Source: Phymorhynchus buccinoides (lineage: Eukaryota > Mollusca > Gastropoda > Neogastropoda > Raphitomidae). Taken from it: a DNA stretch of 64,000 nt. Shown piece by piece: positions 49,101 to 59,365 of this stretch. A program made the position numbers and the translations under genes. Every line of letters begins with the position of its first letter. The stretch's first letter is position 1. The stretch spans positions 42,508,029 to 42,572,028 of the forward strand of contig CM065699.1 in NCBI GenBank assembly GCA_017654935.2. The letters are read 5' to 3'. The notes beneath the pieces were generated by a model that made no database searches, was not told the DNA's origin, and worked only from the letters and a program-made list of their open reading frames with translations.

Positions 49101-50275
49101 GTCCTCTATAGCGCTTCAATACTGTGCCACCAACGTATATATACGTCCTCTATAGTGCTTCAGTACTTGCCACTGACTTATATATACGTCCTCTATATAT
49201 ACTTCAGTACTTGCCACTGACGTATATATACGTCCTCTATGGCGCTTCAGTACTTGCCACTAGACGTATATATACGTCCTCTATAGCGCTTCAGTACTTG
49301 CCACCGACGTATATACCACATCCTCTATAACGCTTCAGTGCTTGACCACTGACTTATATTATACTCCTCTATGACGCTTAAGTACTTGCCACTGACGTAT
49401 ATATACGTCCTCTTATAACGCTGTCAGTACTTGCCACTGACGTATATATACGTCCTCTATAGCGCTTCAGTACTTGCCACCGACATATATATACGTCCTC
49501 TATAGTGCTTCAGTACTTGCCACTGACGTATATATACATCCTCTATAACGTTTCAGTACTTGCCACTGACGTATATATGCGTCCTCTATAGAGCTTCAAT
49601 ACTTGCCACCAACGTATATATACGTCATCAGTAGCGCTTCAGTACTTGCCACCGACTTATATTTACATCCTCTATAACGCTTCAGTACTGTAGCCACTGA
49701 CGTATATATACGTTCTCTATAGTGCTTCAGTACTTGCCACTGACGTATATATACGTCCTCTATAACGCTTCAGTACTTGCCACTGACGTATATATACGTC
49801 CTCTATAACGCTTCAGTACTTGCCACTGACGTATATATATCCGTCATCTATAACACTTCAGTAATTGCCACCGACGTATAAATACATCATCTATAACGCT
49901 TCAGTACTTGCCACCGACGTATATATACGTCCTCTATAACGCTTCAGTACTTGCCACTGACGTATATATACGTCTTCTATAGCCCTTCAGTACTTGCCAC
50001 CGACGTATATATACGTCCTCTATAGCGCTTCAGTACTTGCCACCGACGTATATATACATCCTCTATAACGCTTCAGTACTTGCCACTGACGTATATATAC
50101 GTCCTCTATAGCGCTTCAGTAGCCACCGACGTATACATACGTCCTCTATAACGCTTCAGTACTTGCCACTGACGTATATATACGTCCTCTATAGCGCTTC
50201 AGTACTTGCCACTGACGTATATATACGTCCTCTATAATGCTTCAGTACTTGCCACTGACGTATATATATGTCGCC

Positions 50276-50365
50276 GCTAAGTAGCGATATTACCGCGTTA
50301 AAAAATTGTGCGGCAAACCGGCGGCGCATGCACAAGTAATAGGCGGCAGCGAAGGAGTTAAAGTT
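50276..50365. mobile_element. Probable MITE end bounding the 43-bp array
   Basis: GCCGCTAAGTAGCGATATTA to GGCGGCAGCGAAGGAGTTAA. Inverted, the end reads TTAACTCCTTCGCTGCCGCC, resembling the TTAA-type termini of other elements here. The array may have grown inside such an element. Confidence 0.45.
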
Positions 50366-50642
50366 TTTGACAACCAATAATAGGACAAGGGAAGTGAGCA
50401 CACTGCAAAAAGGGAAGGTCAGTTTTGCACCACAGATGCTGTTTCCGTTGGTTTAAAGCGTTGGGAACAATCAACCCCCTTTCCCCGCCGATTCAATCCC
50501 TGCCCCACCCCCCTCCTACTATCCATCCTTTGTACTGAGAACAGTCGAATGACATGGAGGCTCGAGCCTGCCGTGACTGGCGCATGAATATTGTCAGTCT
50601 TTCTCACCCCTGCCAACTGAGCGCTATAGAAGACTGAATGTA

Positions 50643-51049
50643 CTGTCAAAACTGGACTATAAGAGGCACCTGTATATAAGCCGCATGCCCTAAATTGACA
50701 AAATATTAGGTATTTATTTACATTAAGCGGCACCAGTTTATAAGCCGCAGATAAAATTGTATGTGCACAAAGCAACACAAATAAAGAAATTCTCCTATCG
50801 GAACATAAGTATTTAATGTCCTCGAGACACTTTAAACATGAGTTTTGAATCTATTGATTACCAAAACCATTTTTGAGTCTAAAGAAGCTCAAAATAGGCT
50901 GAAGAATGTGTCCAGAAACAGATTTAATCACACTGATAAATGTAATGTATAATGGAAAAAACAATTCCACAGATAAGCTGCATCAGTCTATAATCCGCAT
51001 GGGTCAAAGCTGAGGGAAAAAGTAGCGGCTTATAGTCCGCATTTAACGG
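50643..51049. mobile_element. Mariner-like MITE, family M2
   Basis: TA|CTGTCAAAACTGGACTATAA at the left and GCTTATAGTCCGCATTTAAC|GGTA at the right, with internal repeats of ATAAGCCGCA. Confidence 0.7.
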
Positions 51050-51065
51050 TAGATCCATTCTCACA

Positions 51066-51305
51066 TTAACCCCGTCACTGCCTGCCCCTGTCTACTTGTG
51101 TGTGTGATGTCACTAATGAATGATGTCATAACTTTTGACATCATAGTCCTGGAACACTGTTGCTTTTCGTTGTTGTTTTGACAAGTCAGGAAAGATGGAT
51201 CTCTAGACCATTTTCTCAGATTAGAGTCTTGACAGGTCTCTTTCAAATTTTATAATAGGAAAACCTGATCATTTCTCAATCCTTTTCTGGCAGTGAAGGG
51301 GTTAA
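51066..51305. mobile_element. TTAA-flanked element, family T2
   Basis: Ends TTAACCCCGTCACTGCC and GGCAGTGAAGGGGTTAA; 17-bp inverted repeats with TTAA. Confidence 0.75.
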
Positions 51306-51328
51306 AGCCCACCCCATTTTACCAACCA

Positions 51329-51810
51329 TTAACCCCTTGACTGCTGAGCCGACTAGGCTGGAAGTCAATCCCCCAGTGCTGGGCTATCAGCACAATCAAA
51401 ATCATCACCATCAACACTCGATTCATGCTCAATGTTATCTGGATCGAAAGCCTCGTCATCAGAGTCGATATCTTGCAGAATTGTCAAAACTTCATTAGCA
51501 TTATACCACTTTTTCGATGCCATCCTACTTTGTCAAACCAGAGAGCGTGTGAACTCAGTGAAGTCTACTTCGCTCAAATTTGATGAAAACAGGTCGTGCA
51601 TGCGCGCGCATTTGCGGCAAGGTATCCCATAATAGGTATCAAACGAAAGGGAAACAACTCTACTTTTCAGCTGTACAATTTGTTTTCTCCAACACCACCA
51701 ATATAAACGCATGTGACGGGGACGAACGGACTCGTCGTCAGCATTGTCAGCCAAGCCGGAAACGCCCGCTCTAGGACAAGCGGATTCGTCCTACGCAGTC
51801 AAGAGGTTAA
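51329..51810 (-). mobile_element. TTAA-flanked piggyBac-like element, family T2, with transposase N-terminal remnant
   Basis: Ends TTAACCCCTTGACTGC and GCAGTCAAGAGGTTAA. It contains a short minus-strand frame (51365-51523) resembling the acidic N-terminus of piggyBac-type transposases. The right TTAA is shared with the next element. Confidence 0.7.
51365..51523 (-). pseudogene. PiggyBac-type transposase N-terminal fragment, 52 codons
   Basis: A minus-strand ATG frame reading MASKKWYNANEVLTILQDID, then SDDEAFDPDNIEHESS, ending at TGA. A basic start followed by an EVL..L.D.DSDDE acidic stretch is typical of piggyBac-derived protein N-termini. The TTAA-bounded context supports this. The catalytic DDD region is absent, so this is a relic. 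Confidence 0.55.
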
Positions 51811-52036
51811 CCCCTTGACTGCCAGAGAAAATTAAAGAAAAAAACCATTGGGCAAATCATGCCACGAAAAAGACAACTGATAGAGCCAATCTGGCAAAAT
51901 GATCTGGGGATATTACTCTCTTGGCTGGGTTAGAGCAAAGGCCAACATATCAGGGTTATTCATTTTCATCTGATGACATCATCAGTGATATCATCAAGTC
52001 AGTACGTAATACCTTATATGGCAGTCAAGGGGTTAA
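51807..52036. mobile_element. TTAA-flanked element, family T2, abutting the previous one
   Basis: Ends TTAACCCCTTGACTGCCAG and TGGCAGTCAAGGGGTTAA. It shares TTAA 51807-51810 with 51329-51810, so the two elements are back to back. Confidence 0.8.
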
Positions 52037-52192
52037 AAAGAAGGGGGAAAAAAAGCTTCAAAAGGCGCAAGCGTTTTACACAATGATCTAGATCTGTTCA
52101 ACTAAAAAGTCATGAAACTTCACTGACAAAAAAACAAATTGCATGTTTTGATACACAAATTTAGGACACTTAGCAAACTGTACATGAATTAC

Positions 52193-52246
52193 CTTCGCCC
52201 TTTGCAGAACAGTCTGGAAGGCTTCAGTTCTGGTCAGTCCATTCAT
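52193..52246 (-). CDS. LARS2: LARS2 exon (MNGLTRTEAFQTVLQRAK)
   Basis: Minus-strand exon of 54 nt, 18 codons, read in phase 0, with acceptor TTCATTATCAG and donor AAG|GTAATT. The peptide MNGLTRTEAFQTVLQRAK aligns with the human FTGMTRQDAFLALTQKAR segment at the end of the editing region. It joins in frame to ELGVGGD of exon 37366-37476 across the 14.7-kb intron. The upstream exon ends in phase 2, so one base is unaccounted for at that join. Confidence 0.9.
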
Positions 52247-52326
52247 CTGATAATGAAAATCATCGAGTTTAGAGGCGTGGTAAAAATCACATGGCATACA
52301 ATAGTGATGTAACGCAATACATTCTT

Positions 52327-52470
52327 GGGGGGACGTTCAACAAGCAAGAGGGGGGACGTTCAACAAGCAAGAGGGGGGACGTTCAACAAGCAAGAGGGGG
52401 GACGTTCAACAAGCAAGAGGGGGGACGTTCAACAAGCAAGAGGGGGGACGTTCAACAAGCAAGAGGGGGG
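52327..52470 (+). repeat. Six tandem copies of a 23-bp unit
   Basis: Unit GGGGGACGTTCAACAAGCAA plus GAG, essentially perfect over six copies, 80 bp upstream (gene sense) of a LARS2 exon. Confidence 0.95.
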
Positions 52471-53163
52471 AATTGCTCAGATGAAATGAAATGGTTCTGG
52501 TTCTGGTACGTCGAAGGAGCATATGAAGGCTATGTACTCGACGGAAATGGGGAGAGCGCACTGAGAATTAAAATATAAAATCCTTTTTCTTTCTTTTTTT
52601 AGAAAGAAAAATGTCTTTGCTTTACTGTCTGGTGGTGGTTGACAGCTTTCTTAAGAGTTGACCATAGGCCTTTTCACAGTATCCGGGCTGGACCAATCCG
52701 CGGCTAGCGTAGCGCTCACCTTGGACGAACCCCGACCGGCACAGCTCCTGCCCTTCATTTACCACTACTTTGACAAAAATATGGCCCCTAATTCCCTATT
52801 TTAATCTTGAGTTGGAGTTTAGTTGGTTTATGTAAGAAAACCAGACGTAATGGCAGTTTTGCATACATTGCGATTTCATTTCAGAAGATAGAGCTATTTA
52901 ACATTCTTTAACTTTGACTTGGGTAGGCACAGCTTTCGCGTTACTTTTAGTCCATGTGTTGAGTGTGTTCGCAAAAGGATCAATAAAATCTGAAGTATAC
53001 CCACCAGCTAAACTAGGGCGTTTGGTTTTTTTTTTCCTTCAAATTCTTTATAAATAATTTACTAATTCAAAATCGTTGCGATGCAAATGAGTTAAACTTG
53101 TCTGTGCTCTTTCTCATTTGTTTATGTTGCTGCCTTACTATGTGATTCTCATAAAAAAATGGT

Positions 53164-53415
53164 TTAACCCTTTCACCGCCAATGTCGCATTTTAGCACCA
53201 CAATGATTTAAATTTTAACACCCATGTCACTAAAAAAGCATCAAATCAGGGTCTGTTATCCAAAGACCCTATTCTCTTAATTTTGGGAGGTAAGGATAGG
53301 CCTTACTTAAATATGTCACAGAGGAATCCCCAATATTACAGATTTTGTTTTCTCTACCCAGGTAAGTTCAATGGACATTTTTTGCAGCATACTTGGCTGG
53401 CAGTGAAAGGGTTAA
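53164..53415. mobile_element. TTAA-flanked MITE, family T1
   Basis: TTAACCCTTTCACCGCCA to TGGCAGTGAAAGGGTTAA, reverse orientation; its end is 25 bp from a LARS2 exon. Confidence 0.8.
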
Positions 53416-53439
53416 ACCAAGAAGAAGAGGATGAATGAC

Positions 53440-53554
53440 CTGTCCCTGAGTTTGTCCATGGTCTGCTCACCCTCGGCGCCCTGCAGTACGTGTTGATAGG
53501 ACAGCCCCAGATGATGGGCCACGGCCTCTGCCGACCCATCCACACTGGGAATGC
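53440..53554 (-). CDS. LARS2: LARS2 exon (editing region, GIPSVDGSAEAVAHHLGL)
   Basis: Minus-strand exon of 115 nt, entered in phase 1 through CTACTGTGCAG. It encodes IPSVDGSAEAVAHHLGLSYQ, HVLQGAEGEQ and TMDKLRD, aligned with human [24 protein letters not shown]. The length to the next exon matches the human protein exactly if the donor is ACAG|GTCATT (53438-53439), but that leaves phase 2 against a phase-0 acceptor. The alternative donor GAGG|GTGAGC (53469-53470) is a better consensus but is also out of phase. The 3' edge is therefore uncertain. Confidence 0.85.
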
Positions 53555-54403
53555 CTGCACAGTAGATATTGAACAACAGTGACACTAAATAACAGCACCT
53601 TTACCACTACTACACTCACGCCTACACTCCTTCCCGCTCACTCAGGTCCTCAAACACAAAACTTCTGAAAGTTCCAAAAACAAATCTAAAATCATTTTGG
53701 TGACCGCAGTTTCAGTTTCAGTGCCCCTCCTGTTTGGAATTCCCTCCCAGTCGATCTCCGCCATGAACTAACTATCTCTACTTTCAAAGCTAAACTCAAG
53801 ACTCACTACTTTCAAAGCTCATTCGGTTTGTAAATTTTTCCTTCTTGATCTTGCACCTGGGTGAATGATTGGGTAATAATTTCTTGTGTGACTGCGGGTG
53901 TATCAGTGAATGGAAGCGCCTTGAGTGTAAAATAATTATAGAAAGGTTGCTATAGAAATGCCTATCAATTATTATCATTATTATTACTACTTACTACGCA
54001 TATGTTGTGTGTACACGGTGTGCGTGTGTGTGTGGTTTTGTGTGCGTTGATGTGAGTGCTAGTTTGTGGTGGGTGGGAGGAAGCATTTGTGCATTTGTGC
54101 ATATGATGCATTATGCATGTTTGTATACCTATGAGTATGTGTTTGCGTGGGGGGACTGACGGTGGGAATGTGAGCGCGTCTGGGCATGTTCGATATGTAT
54201 GACGCTTAGGCCACAGCACTGTACTAGCGGCATGGGTGGGGCACGGGGGAGAGTGCTGGGAAAAAAAAGTTGTGGCTTATAGTCCGTGAATTGGGGCTGG
54301 TACTGAAAATGGAAATGTGTTGTTGCCCAATGTTGCCATTTTTTCAACCAAAGTAAGTCTACCTCCACCACATCCATATTCTTTTGCGCATATGACCACT
54401 GAC

Positions 54404-54508
54404 CTAGCTGTGCATCGTTGAAGTCATCCCACTCCAGCGATGACGACACAACGACAGGGACAATGTCCCCAGTCAGAGGGTGCTGAGCTCTGAGCAAAAG
54501 AGGGATAT
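54404..54508 (-). CDS. LARS2: LARS2 exon (editing region, HPLTGDIVPVVV)
   Basis: Minus-strand exon of 105 nt, phase 1 in and out, with acceptor TGTCTTTTGCAG and donor CTAG|GTCAGT. It encodes IPLLLRAQHPLTGDIVPVVV then SSSLEWDDFNDAQL. HPLTGDIVPVVV corresponds to the HP.TG..VPV block of LeuRS editing domains. It joins in frame to both neighbours. Confidence 0.92.
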
Positions 54509-54636
54509 CTGCAAAAGACAATCCACAACAAAATGTCAAACAAAATGTTCATCTACGTTCATGTATAAATAATTAATATCCAGGATGTGTGAATAATTCA
54601 ATATGCAGGGTAGGATTTAGCTTAAAAAACGAACAT

Positions 54637-54874
<238 letters not shown>

Positions 54875-54954
54875 GCTTTGTATATATATGCGTTGTTGCT
54901 GGTTTTGTGTCATTCTTAAATACTATTTTTGTTATCCACTAGTTGATGAATAAT

Positions 54955-55018
54955 TGATTGTAAAGCGCTTTGGGCTCATTTGAGGTAAAGCGCTATATAA
55001 ATGTACTATTATTATTAT
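54955..55018 (+). repeat. GTAAAGCGCTTTGGGC...(ATT)n repeat tail
   Basis: AAAGCGCTTTGGGCTC and GGTAAAGCGCTATATAAATG followed by ATTATTATTATT; same tail family as 18755. Confidence 0.65.
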
Positions 55019-55195
55019 TGAAAAAAGATGTATCAATTAGCACACAATAGTTTTCCTGTTTGGATACATCATTCCTTTGTTGTTTTTGTGTTTGTTCTGC
55101 ACAAAATAAAATAAAATGTACATGCACTGGGATTCATAGCATTTTAACAATGCAATTTTGGTCTTACTTTAGGCATATCCTATCAATTCTGTAAT

Positions 55196-55470
55196 TTAAC
55201 CCTCTTGCATTTATACCGCCCCAAAACGGCCAGCCGGAAGTTGCCTCTGTGATTTCAAGCCGCCCAAAACCGCCCATAGCTTGCCCCCACTCTGAGAACC
55301 CCTCTGATGGCATTTTCATCACGCCACTAAGTTCTGGCTTATGAAGAAGCTTCTCACTTGCAATGATGTGATTGTAATACTCTGTGTGTGCTTCAAAAGA
55401 CATATTTTCCTGGTAATGTGTGAAAGAATCTGAACACTAGTAGAATTTGTTTCTGTAACAAGAGGGTTAA
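55196..55470. mobile_element. TTAA-flanked element with TTAACCCTCTTG ends
   Basis: TTAACCCTCTTG and the inverted CAAGAGGGTTAA. A minus-strand open frame of 79 codons overlaps it (MSFEAHTEYYNHIIASEKLL start); I cannot assign that frame to a family. Confidence 0.7.
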
Positions 55471-55549
55471 TTCATTGTCTCTCTGGATAAAACACTAATC
55501 ATTTCTGTTGGAAATGCTGTTTTCATGATTTCAGTTTTGAGCATTAAAA

Positions 55550-56039
55550 GAGACCTGTTTACCACTATTTTGCAAATTTGTAATTTCTGATTTTTTTTAT
55601 ATAGTAATTTTGAAAAAAAAACCTAATCCAATGCGCGGACGATTTTTTTCTTCATAAAACCCGATTAACAAGAAAACTATTTGTAATGACACAATTATAT
55701 GCAAGCAATAGTGCACTGGGAGACCATTAAAAACATTTTTTAAACCATGTATTGGCCTTTTCTTTGGTGTCTTTCCATCAGATTTTAGATCATTTGACCT
55801 AGAACTCTCACCACGCGGTCGCTTTGACGCCATCTTGAAACAGAATGAAAAGAAATTGACGCGCGTTGTATGCTGGGAACCGGAATGACTTTTCACCGCA
55901 TTGTTTAAAAAGCATCGCTTGCCGACGCAACTGTAGTGGTGGGGTTGTTTTTTTATGAATTTTTTTGTTGCCGTAATTATCGTAAATTTACTTTTGTTTC
56001 GTAAAAATTACGGCAAAATCGTAAAGGTTAACAGGTCTG
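55550..56039 (-). mobile_element. Element with AGACCTGTTTACC / GGTTAACAGGTCTG ends
   Basis: Termini match the CAGACCTG family (first base changed at the left). Flanking bases TTAAAA and TTAAAG are near-identical, suggesting a 6-bp target duplication. A minus-strand start MASKRPRGESSRSNDLKSDG lies inside at about 55833, resembling the basic/serine-rich start of the frames in 19883 and 28759. Confidence 0.6.
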
Positions 56040-56096
56040 TTAAAGTCACTGCTTTTGCGACAATTTAAATATTTCAAAGCTTAATTAAAACCTCAC

Positions 56097-56121
56097 CTTT
56101 AGCATCTGCAGGCACGTTTTC
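56097..56121 (-). CDS. LARS2: LARS2 micro-exon (ENVPADAK)
   Basis: Minus-strand exon of only 25 nt, phase 0 in, phase 1 out, with acceptor TTTTATCCCCAG and donor AAAG|GTGAGG. The codons ENVPADAK plus one base join in frame to DIPLLLRAQHPLTG of the next exon, as in human ALVPGKDCLTP. Strong splice sites and matched phase support it despite its length. Confidence 0.8.
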
Positions 56122-56204
56122 CTGGGGATAAAAAAAAATACAATGAAACTTTAACGTATCTTTTGATAACAAAACAACGCAACGAACAAAAATGTACTAG
56201 CATA

Positions 56205-56665
56205 TCGTGTCGTGTGAAATTCAAAAACCTTGTTATCTCGATTTTTGGTTAGTTTTGAGAAAGAAAACAAAAAAATGGTTTTAAAAATTAACCGCGTTGA
56301 CCACAATTGATTAATTATAATTTTATGTTGTTCAATGACATTGCGACGTTTACTCCCTCGCATTTTGTCTAAAATTTCTTTAAACAACTATTTTTTTAGA
56401 CATTAAACAAGAATGAAGATTCCGAGGTTTTGCGTTCCTTCTAATAGATCTGAATTTGGGACTTGATGGCGAGATTAGTAATTCTATTTTCACGGTCAAC
56501 ACATCATTTACCCTCAGATAGAAAGGCTCCGTTTGGGGGGAGATACGAGCTTTTGTGGAAGGTGGCTGGGCGAAAAAATTAGAGAGGCGACGATCTATAT
56601 ATCTAACTCAAACCCCCCCAAAATCAAGATACGAGGGTTTTGAATTTGTTCACCGACTATAATTA
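56205..56665. repeat. Dispersed repeat, third copy of the 29905 element
   Basis: GATCTGAATTTGGGACTTGA, AGATACGAGCTTTTGTGGAA and AACTCAAACCCCCCCAAAAT match 30120-30275. Confidence 0.6.
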
Positions 56666-56924
56666 TGACAAAGCAACAAGAAAAACAATGAAACAATATC
56701 GAACAAAATAAAACTTGATTTCCCTTGACTTAAAAATCACCAAAGACATTATACAAACCAATTATTACTTCCATGATAATGTAAGTAAAAAAAATATCAG
56801 TAGACAAAAAACCCAAATCAGACATCAACCAGCTATCAATATTACGCAAAAAGCACACAGGAACAATAACCCATAGGCACATTGCAATGCAATTTCTGCT
56901 CACCTAGACAGACGCCGTGTGCAT

Positions 56925-56925
56925 G

Positions 56926-56970
<45 letters not shown>
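56925..56970. repeat. (AC)n microsatellite
   Basis: Uninterrupted AC run of about 40 bp. Confidence 0.95.
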
Positions 56971-57039
56971 CCAATACACACGCCAATATAAACTCGTCAA
57001 TTACAATGCATACATCGATTCAATTATTAGTATTCTTCG

Positions 57040-57330
57040 TGTACACTTCTGCGTTCCCCATGCCATTAGGACCACAATGTTGGTCCGTTTTCCGTTTTTT
57101 CCACTGGTCTCCACCGCTGGCGTACCAAGCGACACATTCCGATTTCGGCCAGAGCTTCAAAAGGAGAAAACTTTATCTGGAATATTTTTTTTTGAACTCA
57201 AGCTCAGAAGAAGATTGAACAACAATTGAGCACAGGGAATACAGGCAGAGTTAAAGAGAGTGACATGTTAGTGGATGTTACCAGCACAGAACTTCCAGAA
57301 GGTGAGGGGAACTATTTGTACGAAAGACAC
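57040..57330 (+). repeat. Fragments of two dispersed repeats
   Basis: 57040-57150 matches 6765-6890. 57235-57330 matches 9990-10080 (GAGTTAAAGAGAGTGACA, ACAGAACTTCCAGAAGGTGA). Confidence 0.5.
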
Positions 57331-57387
57331 ATCCCCCCCCCCCCACCCTCCCCCCCCACCCCCCCATGCGAGGATTTCAATTTACAC

Positions 57388-57606
57388 CCTTTCCACAACC
57401 GCCAATCGTCTGCACTTTTTTTCTTTGCCCACAATTGATTTAACACCCATTAAGAGCCTCTTTTTTTTCTACTTTTGGGGAGGTAAGAACATGCCTTGCC
57501 TTCCTCATGTCATAGAGAATCCCTAACATTGCAGATTAATTTTGTTCTCTACCCAGGTACGCTTATGGGAAAAAATTGCAAAAAGTGTCTGGCGGCGAAA
57601 GGTAAA
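57388..57606. repeat. Decayed T1 MITE
   Basis: CCCTTTCCACAACCGCC at the left and TGGCGGCGAAAGG at the right, with the internal CTACCCAGGTACGCTTATGG typical of the family. No intact TTAA. Confidence 0.5.
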
Positions 57607-57756
57607 AAGGCAATACTATTATGAATACCAATGGACAAAATGCGTAGATACACGTATTTCAATCTCTGGCTACAAATAGTCAACAGTGACTGTGGTCGCT
57701 ATAACGGAAGGAAGGAATGCTACAGACAGAAAGCTACACCAACAACAGAAGCCACT

Positions 57757-58012
57757 GTAACCCCTTGACTGCCGAGCAAACTGAGAAGTAATTGCTATTC
57801 TTAACCCTTGCTGCCAGAGAAATTACAGGAAAACAAATCATTGGGCAAATCAGGCCATAAAAAAAAAGACAACGGATAGAGCCAATCTGGGCAAACATGT
57901 CTGGGGGCATAACTCTCTGACTGTGTTAGATCAAAAACCAGCATCTCATGTTATTCCCTTCCTCATCGTACGCAATACACGCATAATTCGTTGGGTGTCA
58001 GTCAAGGGTTAA
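57757..58012. mobile_element. T2 element, decayed
   Basis: GTAACCCCTTGACTGCC to GTCAGTCAAGGGTTAA; small deletions relative to the other T2 copies. Confidence 0.6.
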
Positions 58013-58159
58013 TATAAAAATTAAAAGACTGTTAGGACCTCATCTGAGAAGTGTCGAGAGATATAAACTTTCTTGACTTTGTCTAAACAAAAACATCATT
58101 CCAGGCGCTTATGACATCAAAGTTTATGACGTCATCTATGTTGTTGCTGTCGTACCCTG

Positions 58160-58492
58160 GCTAAAAAGACTCCACTCACCCACCTATAATACCCTGACTG
58201 TTTCAGATAAGGATGCTTTGCCGAGGTTACATCCCCACTCACCTGATAATCCGCTGATGGCTCAGATAAAGGAGATGCCATTGCCCAGGGTACATCCCCA
58301 CCCTGGTATAGGCGACTGGTTCAGATAAGGATGCCTTGCCCAGGGTACAGCCCACTCACCTACCTGATATACTCTGACTGGTTTCAGAGAGGAAGAAGCC
58401 GTTGCCGCGGTACTCCACTCACCCACCTGATAATACGCCGACTTGGTTCAGATGAAGGAGAAGCCGTGGCCAGTACATCCACACTCACTCAC
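58160..58492 (-). repeat. About four tandem copies of a LARS2 exon end and donor
   Basis: On the minus strand each unit carries a CTGAACCAG-like segment, TATTA(T/C)CAG, then a donor-like GGTGAGTGG or GGTGGGTGAG. The plus-strand copies are at about 58165-58205, 58230-58265, 58350-58386 and 58425-58450, spaced about 60-120 bp; the real exon end is at 58493-58512. A decayed coding part (GGCTTCTCCTTCATCTGAAC) precedes each. Confidence 0.65.
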
Positions 58493-58613
58493 CTGGTAAT
58501 ACGCCACTGGTTCAGTCTGTGGCTCGGGAGAGGGCCACAAAGGCCGCCCAAGTGCAGGCTTCCGGGCTGGGGTGTAGATGTCGCAGGGATCAAGACCCCT
58601 CCCCTTCCACTGC
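58493..58613 (-). CDS. LARS2: LARS2 exon (editing region, SPEA...FVALSR), frameshifted
   Basis: Minus-strand exon of about 121 nt with acceptor GTGTTCACAG and donor ACCAG|GTGAGT. One frame gives GLDPCDIYTP, another SPEACTWAAFVALSRATD, and a third TEPVAYYQ up to the donor. Together they follow human [20 protein letters not shown]. The frame changes lie at a CCCC run and near the end, as expected of sequencing indels. I cannot tell from sequence alone whether they are errors or real lesions. Confidence 0.75.
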
Positions 58614-59079
58614 CTGTGAACACACACGCCATTTGCATCACAACCGATTACATGCCTCTGCGCTAATTCCTACTGTGCAAACCCTACTGCACAAACGCTT
58701 ACTGTGTGAAGCTGCAACGTGAACTGAGAACCCTACTGTGTAGAAATCCTACCGGTGAATCACTACCTGCGCGAACTGTCTCTCTCTCTCTCCTCTCTCC
58801 ATAGATACATTACTTGAAGTTTGAAAGAGCTCCAACATCAATTTCGTCTGAGCTTGCTTATGGCATCACGCAATCTGCAGCTGGACAATGTACAACCCCC
58901 TCACCCCCACCCACCCCCCCCAGTCAGTCGCTCACGCCATTCCTCCCACCAACAGAAACAGAGTTGTTGTTTTTCAGCATTGCATAACTGAGGTAGGACA
59001 CTCGCCGAGGCTCACTGTCCCGTCGCATTGGCCGATCAATTGTTCTCTGCCGCTTGGCATGTCCCCCTCCGTACATGCA

Positions 59080-59220
59080 TAAAATAGGGAAACCTGCCCT
59101 TCCCTCCAAAACTTAGAACATATAGGTCATTGGTTGACAGACCCCTCTTTATGCCTTTCAGTGACATGGGTGTTCAGCCCTGTGTGCCAAGAGGCGACAG
59201 TGCGATGAAAGGTTTGTGTG
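59080..59220. repeat. Partial T1 MITE
   Basis: ATGCATAAAATAGGGAAACC and TTTCAGTGACATGGGTGTTC to GCGATGAAAGG match the right two thirds of the family (compare 34320-34475). Confidence 0.55.
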
Positions 59221-59254
59221 TTAAGCAATGTATAAAAATGAGGTAGCAACTCAC

Positions 59255-59365
59255 GGAGAGCTCAAACCTGAGCCTGTCCCCTGGCACTGGCCGATCCATG
59301 TCCCCTCTGCAGAGGATAATGTCCCCCACAGGCCTGGTCCACCTCACTCAGCCCTTCGTCAGAGA
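59255..59365 (-). CDS. LARS2: LARS2 exon (start of editing region), frameshifted
   Basis: Minus-strand exon of about 111 nt between acceptor GTGGTTTCAG and donor CTCTCC|GTGAGT. One frame reads SDEGLSEVDQACGG, another GDIILCRGDMDRPVPGDRLR then FELS. The combined length and the L.F.L ending match human ALADLPEWYG...CHLDFTL. One indel is needed. This is the most upstream LARS2 exon I can identify. Confidence 0.6.

Larger units (their letters stand above)
37805..50275. repeat. 12.5-kb array of a 43-bp palindromic unit, roughly 240 copies
   Basis: Unit: GACGTATATATACGTC, then CTCTATAGCGCTTCAG, then TACTTGCCACT (43 bp). The first 16 bases are a perfect palindrome. Variation is mainly ATAGCG/ATAACG and CCACTG/CCACCG, with mutations more frequent from about 43 kb on. 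Insertions: a T-run at 39785-39824; three ~60-bp pieces at 40320, 41370 and 44888; two ~870-bp transposon copies at 41941 and 45322. It fills most of the 14.7-kb LARS2 intron. I estimated the copy number by dividing length by 43 after removing inserts. Confidence 0.95.

Noticed and set aside
37805..50275. CRISPR array in the 43-bp repeats
   Set aside because: The units are contiguous with no unique spacers, and the host is an animal genome with spliced genes.
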